NCBI GenBank assembly: GCA_937901345.1
Contig: CALCHM010000068.1
Span: forward strand, 1 to 12,829
Reading direction: 5' to 3'
Origin: an uncultured Prevotella sp.
GTDB taxonomy: Bacteria; Bacteroidota; Bacteroidia; Bacteroidales; Bacteroidaceae
DNA: 12,829 nucleotides
Shown: piece after piece, positions 1 to 5,968 of the stretch
Position numbering within the stretch: the stretch's first letter is position 1
Layout of the letters: every line of letters starts with the position of its first letter
Made by a program: the position numbers and the translations under genes
The notes under the pieces: generated by a model
Seen by the model: only the letters and a program-made list of their open reading frames with translations
Told to the model about the DNA's origin: nothing
Databases searched by the model: none

Positions 1-66
1 ATGGTCACTCCTCTCAACTCTCAACTCTCATCGTTCCTCGTTCAACGTTCCTCAGAACTTCAGAAC
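1..66 (+). repeat. Heptamer-repeat array with GGTCACTC boundary (copy 1)
   Basis: From position 11 to 52 the sequence divides cleanly into 7-bp units: CTCTCAA, CTCTCAA, CTCTCAT, CGTTCCT, CGTTCAA, CGTTCCT. Two 8-bp-like units of the CAGAACTT type follow at 53-66. The array is preceded at 3-10 by GGTCACTC, which also precedes the arrays at 3437 and, on the opposite strand, 6099. The array may begin outside the window. An ORF spans 1-186 but it is only the translation of repeat words. The rest of the gap up to the ackA promoter (67-190) holds fragments of the palindromic mosaic family (CTCCGCAGGGAATCAG, AATCACGTTGAC). Confidence 0.75.
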
Positions 67-245
67 ATCTATTTTTGCACTCCGCAGGGAATCAGTTTTA
101 TCCGTGAAATCACGTTGACAGAAAATAATCAACAGATTACAGGGATTAAACTGATTTTCACTCCGCATGGCGCTGCCCCCCTATAAATAGTGGGAGAGCG
201 CCCGTAAATTCACAGTTCCATGCGCTCCCGTATGTTATTTTTTTG

Positions 246-253
246 TAATTTTG
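246..253 (+). promoter_or_regulatory. Predicted ackA promoter, -7 box TAATTTTG
   Basis: TAATTTTG matches the Bacteroidetes -7 consensus TAnnTTTG and lies 33 bp before the ackA ATG, which predicts a leader of roughly 25-30 nt. No good -33 TTTG is seen at the usual distance. An imperfect inverted repeat (GGGAGAGCGC at 192-201 against GCGCTCCC at 222-229) lies just upstream and overlaps the expected -33 zone; it might be a hairpin ending upstream transcription or an operator. The same -7 word, TAATTTTGC, recurs before the NlpC/P60 gene. Confidence 0.55.
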
Positions 254-286
254 CACCTGTAAAATAACCAAAGAAACTTTAGCAAT

Positions 287-1474
287 ATGAAAATTCTCGT
301 AATCAATTGCGGTAGCTCTTCTATCAAGTACAAGTTGTACGAAATGGACGATCAGTCTGTTCTCGCTGCCGGTGGTATTGAAAAAATTGGTCTTGAAGGT
401 TCTTTCTTGAAGACAAAGATCAATGGTGAAACAAAGATTATCAACCACGAATGCCCCACACACACGGAAGGTATCAAGTTGATGTTTGACACATTGCTCA
501 ATGCTGAGTATGGTGCCATCAAGAGTTTGGACGAAATCTCTGCTGCAGGTCACCGCATCGTGGCAGGTGGTCGTTTCACACAGAGTCAGGTGGTGACAGA
601 TGCGATGCTTGAAGAATGGAAGCAGTATATGGACCTCGCTCCCCTTCACAGTCCCGCTCACCTCAAGGGTTATCAGGCGGTGAAGAACATGCTCCCCAAC
701 CTTCCCCAGGTGTTCGTATTCGACACAGCGTTCCACCAGACAATGCCCGAAAAGTGCTACATGTATGCTGTTCCCTACAAGTATTACGAGAACAACAATA
801 TCCGCCGTTGGGGTGCACACGGTACCAGTCACCGCTTCGTTTCAGCGCGTGTAGCAGAATTCCTCGGTCAGAAGGTTGAAGATCTTAAGATTATCACTTG
901 CCACATTGGTAACGGAGCTTCAATTACTGCTGTGAAGGACGGTAAGTGCTTCGAAACTTCCATGGGTCTCACACCCCTCGAAGGTATGATGATGGGCACT
1001 CGTTCTGGTGATATCGACGCTTCTGCAGTACTCGCAATCATGAAGGCTGAAGGGTATGATGCAGATCGTATGAGCGACCTTTTGAATAAGGAAAGTGGTG
1101 TGCTCGGTATTTCTGGCGTTTCAAGTGACATGCGCGAAGTAAAGGAAGCTGCAGATAACGGTCACGAACGTGCGAAGTTGGCACTCGAAATGTACTGCCA
1201 CCGCATCAAGAAGTATATCGGTTCTTATGCAGCCATCATGGGTGGCGTTGACGTAATCGTATTTACAGCAGGTGTGGGTGAACACCAATGGGATGTGCGT
1301 TACAATTCTGTAAGCGGACTCGAATTCCTTGGTGTGAAACTCGATGAAGAAAAGAACTTCAAGAACTTCGGTGAAGAAGAAATCATCTCTGCAGAAGACA
1401 GTCGCGTGAAGGTTGTTGTGGTTCCCACTGACGAAGAACTCATGATTGCCAGCGATACGCTCGCTTTGATTTAA
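287..1474 (+). CDS. ackA: Acetate kinase
   Basis: This cytoplasmic ASKHA-fold kinase interconverts acetyl phosphate + ADP and acetate + ATP, the final ATP-yielding step of acetate fermentation, normally paired with phosphotransacetylase (Pta). The 395-residue length is typical. Family residues visible: NCGSSSIKYKLYE at 7-19 (Asn7, phosphate loop), Arg90, His121, FDTAFH at 145-150 (Asp146), GAHGTSHRF at 176-184 (His178), HIGNGAS at 206-212, GTRSGDID at 237-244 (Arg239), VFTAGVGE at 325-332, and the acidic PTDEEL near 380-385. Two usually conserved stretches deviate: HRIVAGG where HRVVHGG is common, and VGEHQWDVR where GENxxxxR is usual. The ATG follows a -7 promoter by 33 bp and an intrinsic terminator lies 30 bp after the stop, so the gene appears to be a single transcription unit. 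No pta is seen in the 286 bp upstream, unlike many Bacteroidales pta-ackA pairs, although a gene beyond the window edge cannot be excluded. Confidence 0.97.
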   Translation: MKILVINCGSSSIKYKLYEMDDQSVLAAGGIEKIGLEGSFLKTKINGETKIINHECPTHTEGIKLMFDTLLNAEYGAIKSLDEISAAGHRIVAGGRFTQSQVVTDAMLEEWKQYMDLAPLHSPAHLKGYQAVKNMLPNLPQVFVFDTAFHQTMPEKCYMYAVPYKYYENNNIRRWGAHGTSHRFVSARVAEFLGQKVEDLKIITCHIGNGASITAVKDGKCFETSMGLTPLEGMMMGTRSGDIDASAVLAIMKAEGYDADRMSDLLNKESGVLGISGVSSDMREVKEAADNGHERAKLALEMYCHRIKKYIGSYAAIMGGVDVIVFTAGVGEHQWDVRYNSVSGLEFLGVKLDEEKNFKNFGEEEIISAEDSRVKVVVVPTDEELMIASDTLALI

Positions 1475-1503
1475 TCTACACAATATATAATATATATACA
1501 AGT

Positions 1504-1541
1504 ATTAAGGCGCACCTCCAAGTGCGCCTTAATTGTTGAAA
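1504..1541 (+). terminator. Intrinsic terminator after ackA
   Basis: A perfect 12-bp stem (ATTAAGGCGCAC at 1504-1515 with GTGCGCCTTAAT at 1522-1533) closes a 6-nt loop, CTCCAA, and is followed by a short T-containing tail (TGTTG). It lies 30 bp past the ackA stop. The T tract is weak, but the stem is the cleanest hairpin in the window. Confidence 0.8.
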
Positions 1542-1550
1542 TAACAGGGT

Positions 1551-1690
1551 ATTCATTTGAGATTCCCCTGCGGGGCATCTTTTTGCTCCACGGATCACGG
1601 GGATCACGAGGATTTTTTATCCCAACCGATACGCGCAGATACGCGTGATACGTGGAGACTAAATAATCAGCGTGATTAAACTGGTTCCAA
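1551..1690. repeat. Palindromic mosaic repeats, first block after ackA
   Basis: This stretch holds diverged copies of modules found in every long gap of the window: CCCCTGCGGGG (1565-1575), CTCCACGGATCACGGGGATC (1587-1606), and the inverted counterpart ATACGCGTGATACGTGGAGA (1638-1657) followed by the ATAATCA core. The CTCCACGGATCAC and GTGATACGTGGAG words are near reverse complements. CCCC-TGC-GGGG followed by CATCTTTTT could act as a second weak terminator for ackA. No coding region is supported here. Confidence 0.7.
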
Positions 1691-1703
1691 GCGGCAGTTC
1701 CAC

Positions 1704-1806
1704 TTGACTGGTACGGACGTACGGGCGTCCTTCATTAATTGGAAATTCATCTGCTGAAAGTTCGCGTAATTAAGGACGCGGACCGTACGTCCGTGCCTGC
1801 CAATCA
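1704..1806. repeat. Large imperfect inverted repeat (~35-bp arms)
   Basis: The left arm contains GGTACGGACGTACGGGCGTCC (about 1710-1730) followed by TTCATTAATT. The right arm contains TAATTAAGGACGCGGACCG and TACGTCCGTGCC (about 1769-1797). The arms are reverse complements with a few mismatches and small gaps, and pairing extends outward through TTGACTGG against CCAATCAA. The loop is roughly 25-30 nt. The arms are GC-rich and unlike the surrounding mosaic modules, so this looks like a separate inserted element: a hairpin RNA, a MITE-like remnant or a terminator-like structure. It has no ORF. Confidence 0.65.
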
Positions 1807-1823
1807 ACCATTCCTCCTGTTCA

Positions 1824-2177
1824 AAAAAACTGTATAATCCGTATAATCTGTTGACAAAACAAATACGCGTAGATTCTCGTGATACGCTGGAGACAAATAA
1901 TCAACGTGATTTCACAGATGAAACAGTTTCCCAGCGGAGTGCAATTTTATTCGTGTGATCCGAGTAATTGACTAGCGCGACCTTCGGTTCGTGTTCAAAA
2001 AAGAAATTCAAATGTATTGTGTTCTTACGCGAATCTCGCAATGAACTTTCAAAAAGTAATCACTTTATTTTTGTTGTCTGAACACAAATTGCACAGATTG
2101 CACGAATATTATTTGTGAGATTCCTAGATTTGCGTGAGTAATCTCTCCGCGTATCACGAGGATCACGAGGATTTTTA
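1824..2177 (+). repeat. Long direct repeat, copy 1 (left of ribE)
   Basis: About 350 bp that match 4637-4973 by eye almost throughout and in the same order: AATCTGTTGACAAAA; AAATACGCGTAGAT; CGTGATACGCTGGAGAC; GATTTCACAGATGAAACAG; GCGGAGTGCAATTTTATTC; AATGTATTGTGTTCTTACGC; GAATCTCGCAATGA; GTTGTCTGAACAC; GAGATT plus GATTTGCGTGAG; and ATCACGAGGATCACGAGG. Differences are mainly point changes and small indels, plus an extra ACTAGCGCGACCTTCGGTTC stretch near 1970-1991. Outer ends of the unit are inverted relatives of each other (GTGATACGCTGGAGAC against TCTCCGCGTATCAC). It has no coding potential beyond chance ORFs. Confidence 0.8.
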
Positions 2178-2213
2178 TTCGTGTGATCAGTGTGATTCGT
2201 GTTCGAAAAAAGA

Positions 2214-2334
2214 AATTTATTTGAGATTCCTAGATTTGCGTGAGTAATCTCTCCACGTATCACGAGGAAAATCAGTGTAATCCGTGTAATCACGTTGATT
2301 AAAATCTTCTGTGTATTCCGTGCATTCTGTGTGC
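2214..2334 (+). repeat. Palindromic mosaic repeats before the ribE 3' end
   Basis: Modules in order: GAGATTCCTAGATTTGCGTG and AGTAATCTCTCC (2223-2254), a near-exact copy of 2115-2146; CACGTATCACGAGG; AATCAGTGTAATCCGTGTAA; TCACGTTGATT; and CTTCTGTGTATTCCGTGC with ATTCTGTGTGC (2306-2334). The ORF that can be read through 2060-2293 on the minus strand is made only of these words and is not a gene. From 2335 to the ribE stop there is about 90 bp of unassigned sequence with no clear terminator. Confidence 0.7.
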
Positions 2335-2423
2335 AGAAAATCAGCCGTCAGTTGATGAAGAAACAAGTCTTTCCGTGAGAAAACTCCCTCCGCAGAAAGC
2401 TATCCTCTATCCCTAGTCCTCTA

Positions 2424-3026
2424 CTACTGAATTGCCTGCAATCGTGCAATATACTTGCCGATGATGTCAAACTCCAAATTGACCTTCGTACCCACTTGGA
2501 TAGCATGGAAATTTGTGTTCTCGTAAGTGTAAGGGATGATGCACACCTGGAACGTGTCTTCCGTAGGATTACAAACCGTGAGACTCACACCATTGACCGT
2601 CACACTACCCTTATCCACCGTGAAATACCCACGGCGTGCCATATCGGCGTCATACTTATACTTAAATGTGTAGATGTAAGAACCCTGAGCATCTTCAAGG
2701 GCTATACATTCTGCTGTTTCGTCCACGTGGCCCTGAACGATATGACCATCTAAGCGACCGTTCATCATCATGGAACGTTCTACATTCACGAGTGACCCCA
2801 CCTCAAGGCAACCCAAGTTGGAGCGGCGCAACGTTTCGAGCATCGCCGTAACAACATACGCATTGCCTTCAATCTTTACAACAGTCAAGCACACACCATT
2901 GTGCGCCACACTCTGGTCAATCTTCAACTCTGAAGTGAACGGACACTCCAACGTAAAGTGAATATTCTCTTGATCTTTCTCGATGGCAACAACGCGTGCC
3001 ATGCCTTCTACAATTCCTGAAAACAT
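2424..3026 (-). CDS. ribE: Riboflavin synthase (alpha subunit)
   Basis: This cytoplasmic enzyme dismutates two molecules of 6,7-dimethyl-8-ribityllumazine to riboflavin and a pyrimidinedione, the last step of riboflavin synthesis. The 200 residues form the two tandem lumazine-binding barrels of the family. Barrel 1 starts MFSGIVEG at 1-8 and has AHNGVCLTV at 41-49; the linker/second-barrel signature is ERSMMMNGRLDGHIVQGHVD at 83-102; barrel 2 has KGSVTVNGVSLTV at 139-151 and IPYTYENTNF at 164-173; the C-terminus has NLEFDIIGKYIARL at 183-196. The start at 3026 is chosen because family members begin MFxGI; a longer reading from 3062 would cross the promoter. The next genes (CapA-type, NlpC/P60) are unrelated, so this is a stand-alone rib gene, as is common in Bacteroidetes. 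No FMN riboswitch is recognised upstream. Regulation may involve the inverted repeat described at 3027-3075. Confidence 0.96.
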   Translation of the reverse strand: MFSGIVEGMARVVAIEKDQENIHFTLECPFTSELKIDQSVAHNGVCLTVVKIEGNAYVVTAMLETLRRSNLGCLEVGSLVNVERSMMMNGRLDGHIVQGHVDETAECIALEDAQGSYIYTFKYKYDADMARRGYFTVDKGSVTVNGVSLTVCNPTEDTFQVCIIPYTYENTNFHAIQVGTKVNLEFDIIGKYIARLQAIQ

Positions 3027-3075
3027 AAAAGTTGTATCTTTATTGGGATTAATTCCCGACAAAGATACAACTTTT
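3027..3075 (-). promoter_or_regulatory. ribE promoter within a 15-bp perfect inverted repeat
   Basis: On the minus strand TATCTTTG (3067-3060) fits the Bacteroidetes -7 consensus TAnnTTTG, 33 bp before the ribE ATG. The box lies in AAAAGTTGTATCTTT, whose exact reverse complement AAAGATACAACTTTT ends directly at the ATG. The arms occupy 3027-3041 and 3061-3075. The 19-bp spacer has a small inner hairpin (GGGA/TTCCC). If transcription starts 5-8 bp after the -7 box, only the inner arm is in the mRNA, so the symmetry would be at DNA level, as for an operator. No convincing -33 TTTG is seen. Confidence 0.6.
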
Positions 3076-3127
3076 TTTCATTGGAGCTATTCAACCTCCA
3101 AACTTCCCAACGTCAGAACCTCCGAAC

Positions 3128-3175
3128 CTTTCACCTTCAACGTTCATCTCTCATCGTTCAACCTTCAACGTTCTC
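3128..3175 (+). repeat. Heptamer-repeat array upstream of ribE (copy 2)
   Basis: Units read CTTTCAC, a 6-bp CTTCAA, then CGTTCAT, CTCTCAT, CGTTCAA, CCTTCAA, CGTTCTC. It is more decayed than the other arrays, and related words (TCAGAACCTCCGAACC) precede it at 3112-3128. No GGTCACTC boundary is seen here. It abuts the inverted repeat starting at 3181. Confidence 0.65.
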
Positions 3176-3180
3176 CTTCC

Positions 3181-3424
3181 CTTTGCGTTTCTTTGCGTCT
3201 TTGCGTGAGAAAACCTAGCACAAACGAAGTGTGTGCGCTATTCCGTGTATTCTGTTTAATCACGTTGATTATTTGTTTCCACGTATCAAGTGTATCTCGC
3301 GTATTTAGTGGCACACAGAAATCACAGAACACGCAGAATAGCGAATCGCTTTGCTCTCGCTCCATCCAGACGTTTACGCTAATTAATTCTTATGTGTCAC
3401 GCAAAGGTGCAAAGAGGCGCAAAG
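3181..3424. repeat. 244-bp nested inverted repeat between heptamer arrays
   Basis: The outer arms at 3181-3208 and 3397-3424 are both built of CTTTGCGxxTCTTTGC + TTTGCGTGA and are reverse complements with about 4 mismatches in 28. Inside, TTCCGTGTATTCTG (3241-3254) faces the reversed word GCACACAGAAATCACAG and AACACGCAGAAT (3311-3339). Interior words CACGTTGATT, CCACGTATCAAG and GCTCTCGCTCCATCC belong to the mosaic family; the last matches the opposite strand near 8335-8350. It is flanked on both sides by heptamer arrays in the same orientation. It contains no gene, and chance ORFs here are repeat words. Confidence 0.7.
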
Positions 3425-3436
3425 TTTACTCAGCAT

Positions 3437-3583
3437 GGTCACTCCTCTCATCTTTCATCTTTCATCGTTCAACGTTCACCTCAGAACTTCAGAACCTCAG
3501 AACGAGACATCTCCTCTGAACTCTCATCTCTCATCGTTCATCTCTCAACGTTCAACGTTAATCGTTCAACGTTCCTCGTTCCT
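3437..3583 (+). repeat. Heptamer-repeat array overlapping the CapA-type gene's 3' end (copy 3)
   Basis: GGTCACTC at 3437-3444 is followed at once by heptamers CTCTCAT, CTTTCAT, CTTTCAT, CGTTCAA, CGTTCAC (3445-3479). Then come three 8-bp units of the type CTCAGAAC (3480-3503) and ten uninterrupted heptamers from 3514 to 3583 (CTCTGAA, CTCTCAT twice, CGTTCAT, CTCTCAA, CGTTCAA, CGTTAAT, CGTTCAA, CGTTCCT twice). The last 18 bp form the final codons and stop of the gene on the minus strand. Confidence 0.85.
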
Positions 3584-4609
3584 CAAAATCGCCCCCGTTT
3601 CCGTAATCTCGAAGTCTGCATCAGGCATATCCAATTCCGTGAGGCGCTTCATTTCCTGAATCACCAAACCTTCCGTGTCGGGCAACGGACCTTGTCCGCG
3701 TTGTTGGATGAACGGATGAACCTGTCCGTCAATGAAGGTACCATCAGCCAATACGCGCACCGTAACTACAGGAGCATAACCTGAAATACCACGAAGGTTA
3801 ATGCCATAAGGTGTGCAGAAGTTTCCCAAACTGTAAGCGATAAAGCGACCATTGTACACTTCCACCGCACGTGTCACGTGAGGCCCATGACCAAAAACTA
3901 TGTTTGCCCCCTCGTCAATGCAAAGATGTGCCATCTCGCGCAACGATCCGCGGTTTTCACCCACAAACGTCTCAGGACCATAGGGCAAACGGTTATGCTT
4001 CGACCCTTCAGCACCACCGTGGAAGGATACGATAACGAAGTCCGCCTGCTCCTTCAACTCACGAATGATGCGACGCACCGTGTCATAATTGCGGTGGTCA
4101 CACGTCTTGCGGTTATGACTGAATGCGCAGAAACCATAGCGACGACCGTCCTTTTCCAATACGCTCCACTCACACACGTCCTGAATGCCGGCATACTTAA
4201 TGCCGATGCTGTCCAACGCCTGCATCGTTGAGGCAAGACCAAAGTCGCCAAAGTCATTCACATGGTTGTTGGCAACACTCAAGAAGTCATAACCCGCTTG
4301 AACTAGCAAGGGAGCATAACTCGTGGGAGTGCGGAAGGCATAACTCACCTTCGACATCTTCTTCTTCGTAGTACCTCCATCACAAAGTGTACCCTCCAAA
4401 TTCCCTGCGGCAATATCTGCCCCACTGATTATCGGTGCAACGTGTTGAAACAACAAACGCCCATCCTCGGGAGGTAACTGCACCTCAGGATACGTCGTAC
4501 CCATCATGATGTCGCCTGTAAAAGCAAACTGAATCGTGTCCTTCGCCTGACCGATAGCAACCACGCAACCAGTCAAGAACAATGCGAGTGTAGAAAATAG
4601 TTTTGTCAT
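3566..4609 (-). CDS. CapA-family (PGA_cap) exported metallophosphatase-fold protein
   Basis: The 347-residue protein has the motif set of the CapA/PgsA poly-gamma-glutamate family (PGA_cap, calcineurin-like fold): FTGDIMMG at 30-37, GNLEGTL at 69-75, DFLSVANNHVNDFG at 108-121, VSFHGG at 194-199, GHGPHV at 240-245 and YSLGNF at 259-264. The Asp, Asn and His residues in these motifs probably bind a metal pair. The N-terminus MTKLFSTLALFLTGC is a signal peptide, and LTGC is a plausible lipobox (Cys15), suggesting a periplasmic or surface lipoprotein; ordinary cleavage near AIGQA is the alternative. No capB/capC-like ligase gene is nearby, so a capsule-polymer role is not supported by context; a hydrolase acting on a peptide or phosphoester in the envelope is equally possible. 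The last residues RNEER and the TGA stop are written in heptamer-repeat DNA, so the natural C-terminus may have been altered. A (TA)n-rich stretch precedes the ATG, but no clear -7 box was found. Confidence 0.9.
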   Translation of the reverse strand: MTKLFSTLALFLTGCVVAIGQAKDTIQFAFTGDIMMGTTYPEVQLPPEDGRLLFQHVAPIISGADIAAGNLEGTLCDGGTTKKKMSKVSYAFRTPTSYAPLLVQAGYDFLSVANNHVNDFGDFGLASTMQALDSIGIKYAGIQDVCEWSVLEKDGRRYGFCAFSHNRKTCDHRNYDTVRRIIRELKEQADFVIVSFHGGAEGSKHNRLPYGPETFVGENRGSLREMAHLCIDEGANIVFGHGPHVTRAVEVYNGRFIAYSLGNFCTPYGINLRGISGYAPVVTVRVLADGTFIDGQVHPFIQQRGQGPLPDTEGLVIQEMKRLTELDMPDADFEITETGAILRNEER

Positions 4610-4636
4610 ACTATATATATATAATGTGTCATGCTA

Positions 4637-4973
4637 ATAAAAACAGTGTAATCCCTGTAATCTGTTGACAAAAAAATACGCGTAGATCCCCGTGATACGC
4701 TGGAGACATAATAAATCAACATGATTTCACAGATGAAACAGATTCCCTGCGGAGTGCAATTTTATTCGTGTGATCCGCGTGATTCGTGTTCAAAAAAAGA
4801 ATCTCAAATGTATTGTGTTCTTACGCGAATCTCGCAATGAGCTCTCAAAAAGTGATCCCTTTATTTTTTTAGTTGTCTGAACACGAATCGCTCGGATTGC
4901 ACGAATCTATTTGTGAGATTCTAAGATTTGCGTGAGGTGTAGTATCCACGGATCTCGAGGATCACGAGGAAAA
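4637..4973 (+). repeat. Long direct repeat, copy 2 (right of the CapA-type gene)
   Basis: This is the same-order, same-orientation counterpart of 1824-2177. Conserved words include ATCTGTTGACAAAA, ATACGCGTAGATCC, CGTGATACGCTGGAGAC, GATTTCACAGATGAAACAG, TGCAATTTTATTCGTGTGAT, AATGTATTGTGTTCTTACGC, GAATCTCGCAATGAGC and GTTGTCTGAACACGAAT. It is internally palindromic: ATTCGTGTTC and GAATCTCAAAT on the left face GAACACGAAT and ATTTGTGAGATTC on the right. It begins 28 bp from the CapA-type start codon, so that gene's promoter must lie in or just before the repeat. Confidence 0.8.
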
Positions 4974-5011
4974 TCTGTTTAATCCGTAAAATCAGTTGAC
5001 AATATAAAAAC

Positions 5012-5358
5012 CTTTGCGTCCTTTGCGCCTTTGCGTGAGAAAAAAATACGCGAGATCCCCGTGATACGCTGGAGACAAATAATCAACAGATTCCCTGCGG
5101 AGCGCCTAAATCTCTCCACGGATCACGAGTATCACGAGGAAAATCAGTGTAACCCGTGTAATCACGTTGATAAAAAATCTTCTGTGTATTCCGTGCTTTC
5201 TGTGTGCAAAAAAGATACGCGCAGATACGCGTGATCCGTGGAGACTTAATAATCAACGGATTTCACGGATGAAACAGTTGCCATGCGGAGCGTTTACTAG
5301 TCTCCACGTATCGCGAGGATTACGAGGATCTTCCGTGTATTCCGTGCATTCCGTGTGC
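5012..5358. repeat. Palindromic mosaic repeats downstream of the NlpC/P60 gene
   Basis: The sequence reads as modules: CTTTGCGTCCTTTGCGCC with TTTGCGTGAG (5012-5039); a palindromic unit with arms GATCCCCGTGATACGCTGG (from 5054) and TCTCCACGGATCACGAG (from 5113) around the core ATAATCAACAGATTCCCTGC; CAGTGTAACCCGTGTAATC; CTTCTGTGTATTCCGTGC (5179); a second unit with 17-bp arms at 5230-5246 and 5299-5315 (15 of 17 paired) around GATTTCACGGATGAAACAG; and CTTCCGTGTATTCCGTGC (5330-5358). No real gene is present; chance ORFs on both strands are translations of these words. Confidence 0.75.
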
Positions 5359-5383
5359 AAAAATCCACGGAGCACCCGTGAAA
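5359..5383 (-). terminator. Possible intrinsic terminator of the NlpC/P60 gene
   Basis: On the minus strand, 9 bp after the stop codon, CACGG-GTGCT-CCGTG (5380-5366) makes a 5-bp GC stem, extendable by a wobble and an A-T pair, followed by GATTTTT. The T run belongs to a recurring repeat module, so the terminator may have been assembled from repeat DNA. The stem is short, so the call is tentative. Confidence 0.4.
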
Positions 5384-5389
5384 CAGGAC

Positions 5390-5956
5390 CTACAAAATAC
5401 GTCGTGCCCCCAAATAGCGCTGACTATAATAAGTCGTATTCGATTTGTCAACCACCACCCCGCGATGGCTAGCATGAATAAATTCAAAAGTACCGTTCTC
5501 GGCATCCACCTCCGTGACAATCCCCACATGCCCCACACGCCCAGGACTCCTTCTGCCACCGAAAAATACGAGGTCGCCCTTCTGCAAGTCACAAACGTCA
5601 TGAATCGCTATGCCCTCCGAAAATTGCGAACGCGATGTGCGCGTCAAGTCTATATCCTCCTGTTTATACACGTAACTCGTAAAACCCGAACAGTCAAACT
5701 GATTTGGTCCCGTCTTCCCCAAGCGATAGCGCGCACCGATATACTGCATTGCTGTACTCACAATAGCATCGCCCTTACCATTGCTCAAGCGCTGACCCTC
5801 CAAACCAAAGACGTCAGCAACCAAGTCGTCAACAGTCACCAATCCCTCCACACCTGTCGTAAACGCATAAGGAGAAGGAACCGATTGAACCATAGAAACG
5901 TCAGAAGGCATCGCCGTCAATGCTGAGAGAATAATACTGAGGATAGAGTTGGGCAT
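5390..5956 (-). CDS. NlpC/P60 family cysteine peptidase
   Basis: NlpC/P60 proteins are papain-like endopeptidases, usually cutting D-gamma-glutamyl-diamino acid bonds in peptidoglycan peptides. The catalytic domain covers about 62-188: AMQYIGARYRLG at 69-80, QFDCSGFTSYVY at 86-97 with nucleophile Cys89, QKGDLVFF at 125-132, GRVGHVGIVTE at 139-149 with catalytic His143, and FEFIHASHRGVVV at 157-169 with third residue His161. The triad is intact. The N-terminus (SILSIILSALTA, 4-15) is hydrophobic and probably a signal peptide, although it lacks Lys/Arg; residues 20-60 show no recognised domain. At 188 residues it is a compact single-domain member without SH3 or LysM modules. The ATG at 5956 is the only sensible start: the upstream DNA is a heptamer array whose TAA words recur in every frame. 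The predicted promoter is at 6134-6165, giving an mRNA leader of about 170 nt. Confidence 0.92.
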   Translation of the reverse strand: MPNSILSIILSALTAMPSDVSMVQSVPSPYAFTTGVEGLVTVDDLVADVFGLEGQRLSNGKGDAIVSTAMQYIGARYRLGKTGPNQFDCSGFTSYVYKQEDIDLTRTSRSQFSEGIAIHDVCDLQKGDLVFFGGRRSPGRVGHVGIVTEVDAENGTFEFIHASHRGVVVDKSNTTYYSQRYLGARRIL

Positions 5957-5968
5957 GGGAAGTAAATG

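Noticed and set aside
158..832. 224-residue ORF on the minus strand opposite ackA
   Set aside because: It is antisense to a strongly conserved acetate kinase, has no family features, and exists because of codon bias on the sense strand.
1535..2423. Insertion sequence remnant
   Set aside because: No transposase fragment was found in any frame; the inverted repeats are better described as small palindromic elements.
3027..3075. FMN riboswitch before ribE
   Set aside because: The interval between promoter and ATG is about 30 nt, too short for the ~140-nt multi-helix FMN aptamer, and none of its conserved loops is visible.
2983..3519. 178-residue plus-strand ORF across the ribE upstream region
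   Set aside because: It runs through the antisense of ribE, the promoter repeat, heptamer words and mosaic modules; no protein family is apparent.
4637..5358. Possible CRISPR array
   Set aside because: The repeats are diverged, of mixed type, in both orientations and without regular unique spacers; no cas gene is present.
5031..5472. Overlapping plus-strand ORFs with RDPWR/VYSVLSVCK-like words
   Set aside because: The same peptide words recur wherever the ATTCCGTGCATTCTGTG and CACGAGGATCACG modules occur, in different frames, as expected for repeat DNA and not for genes.
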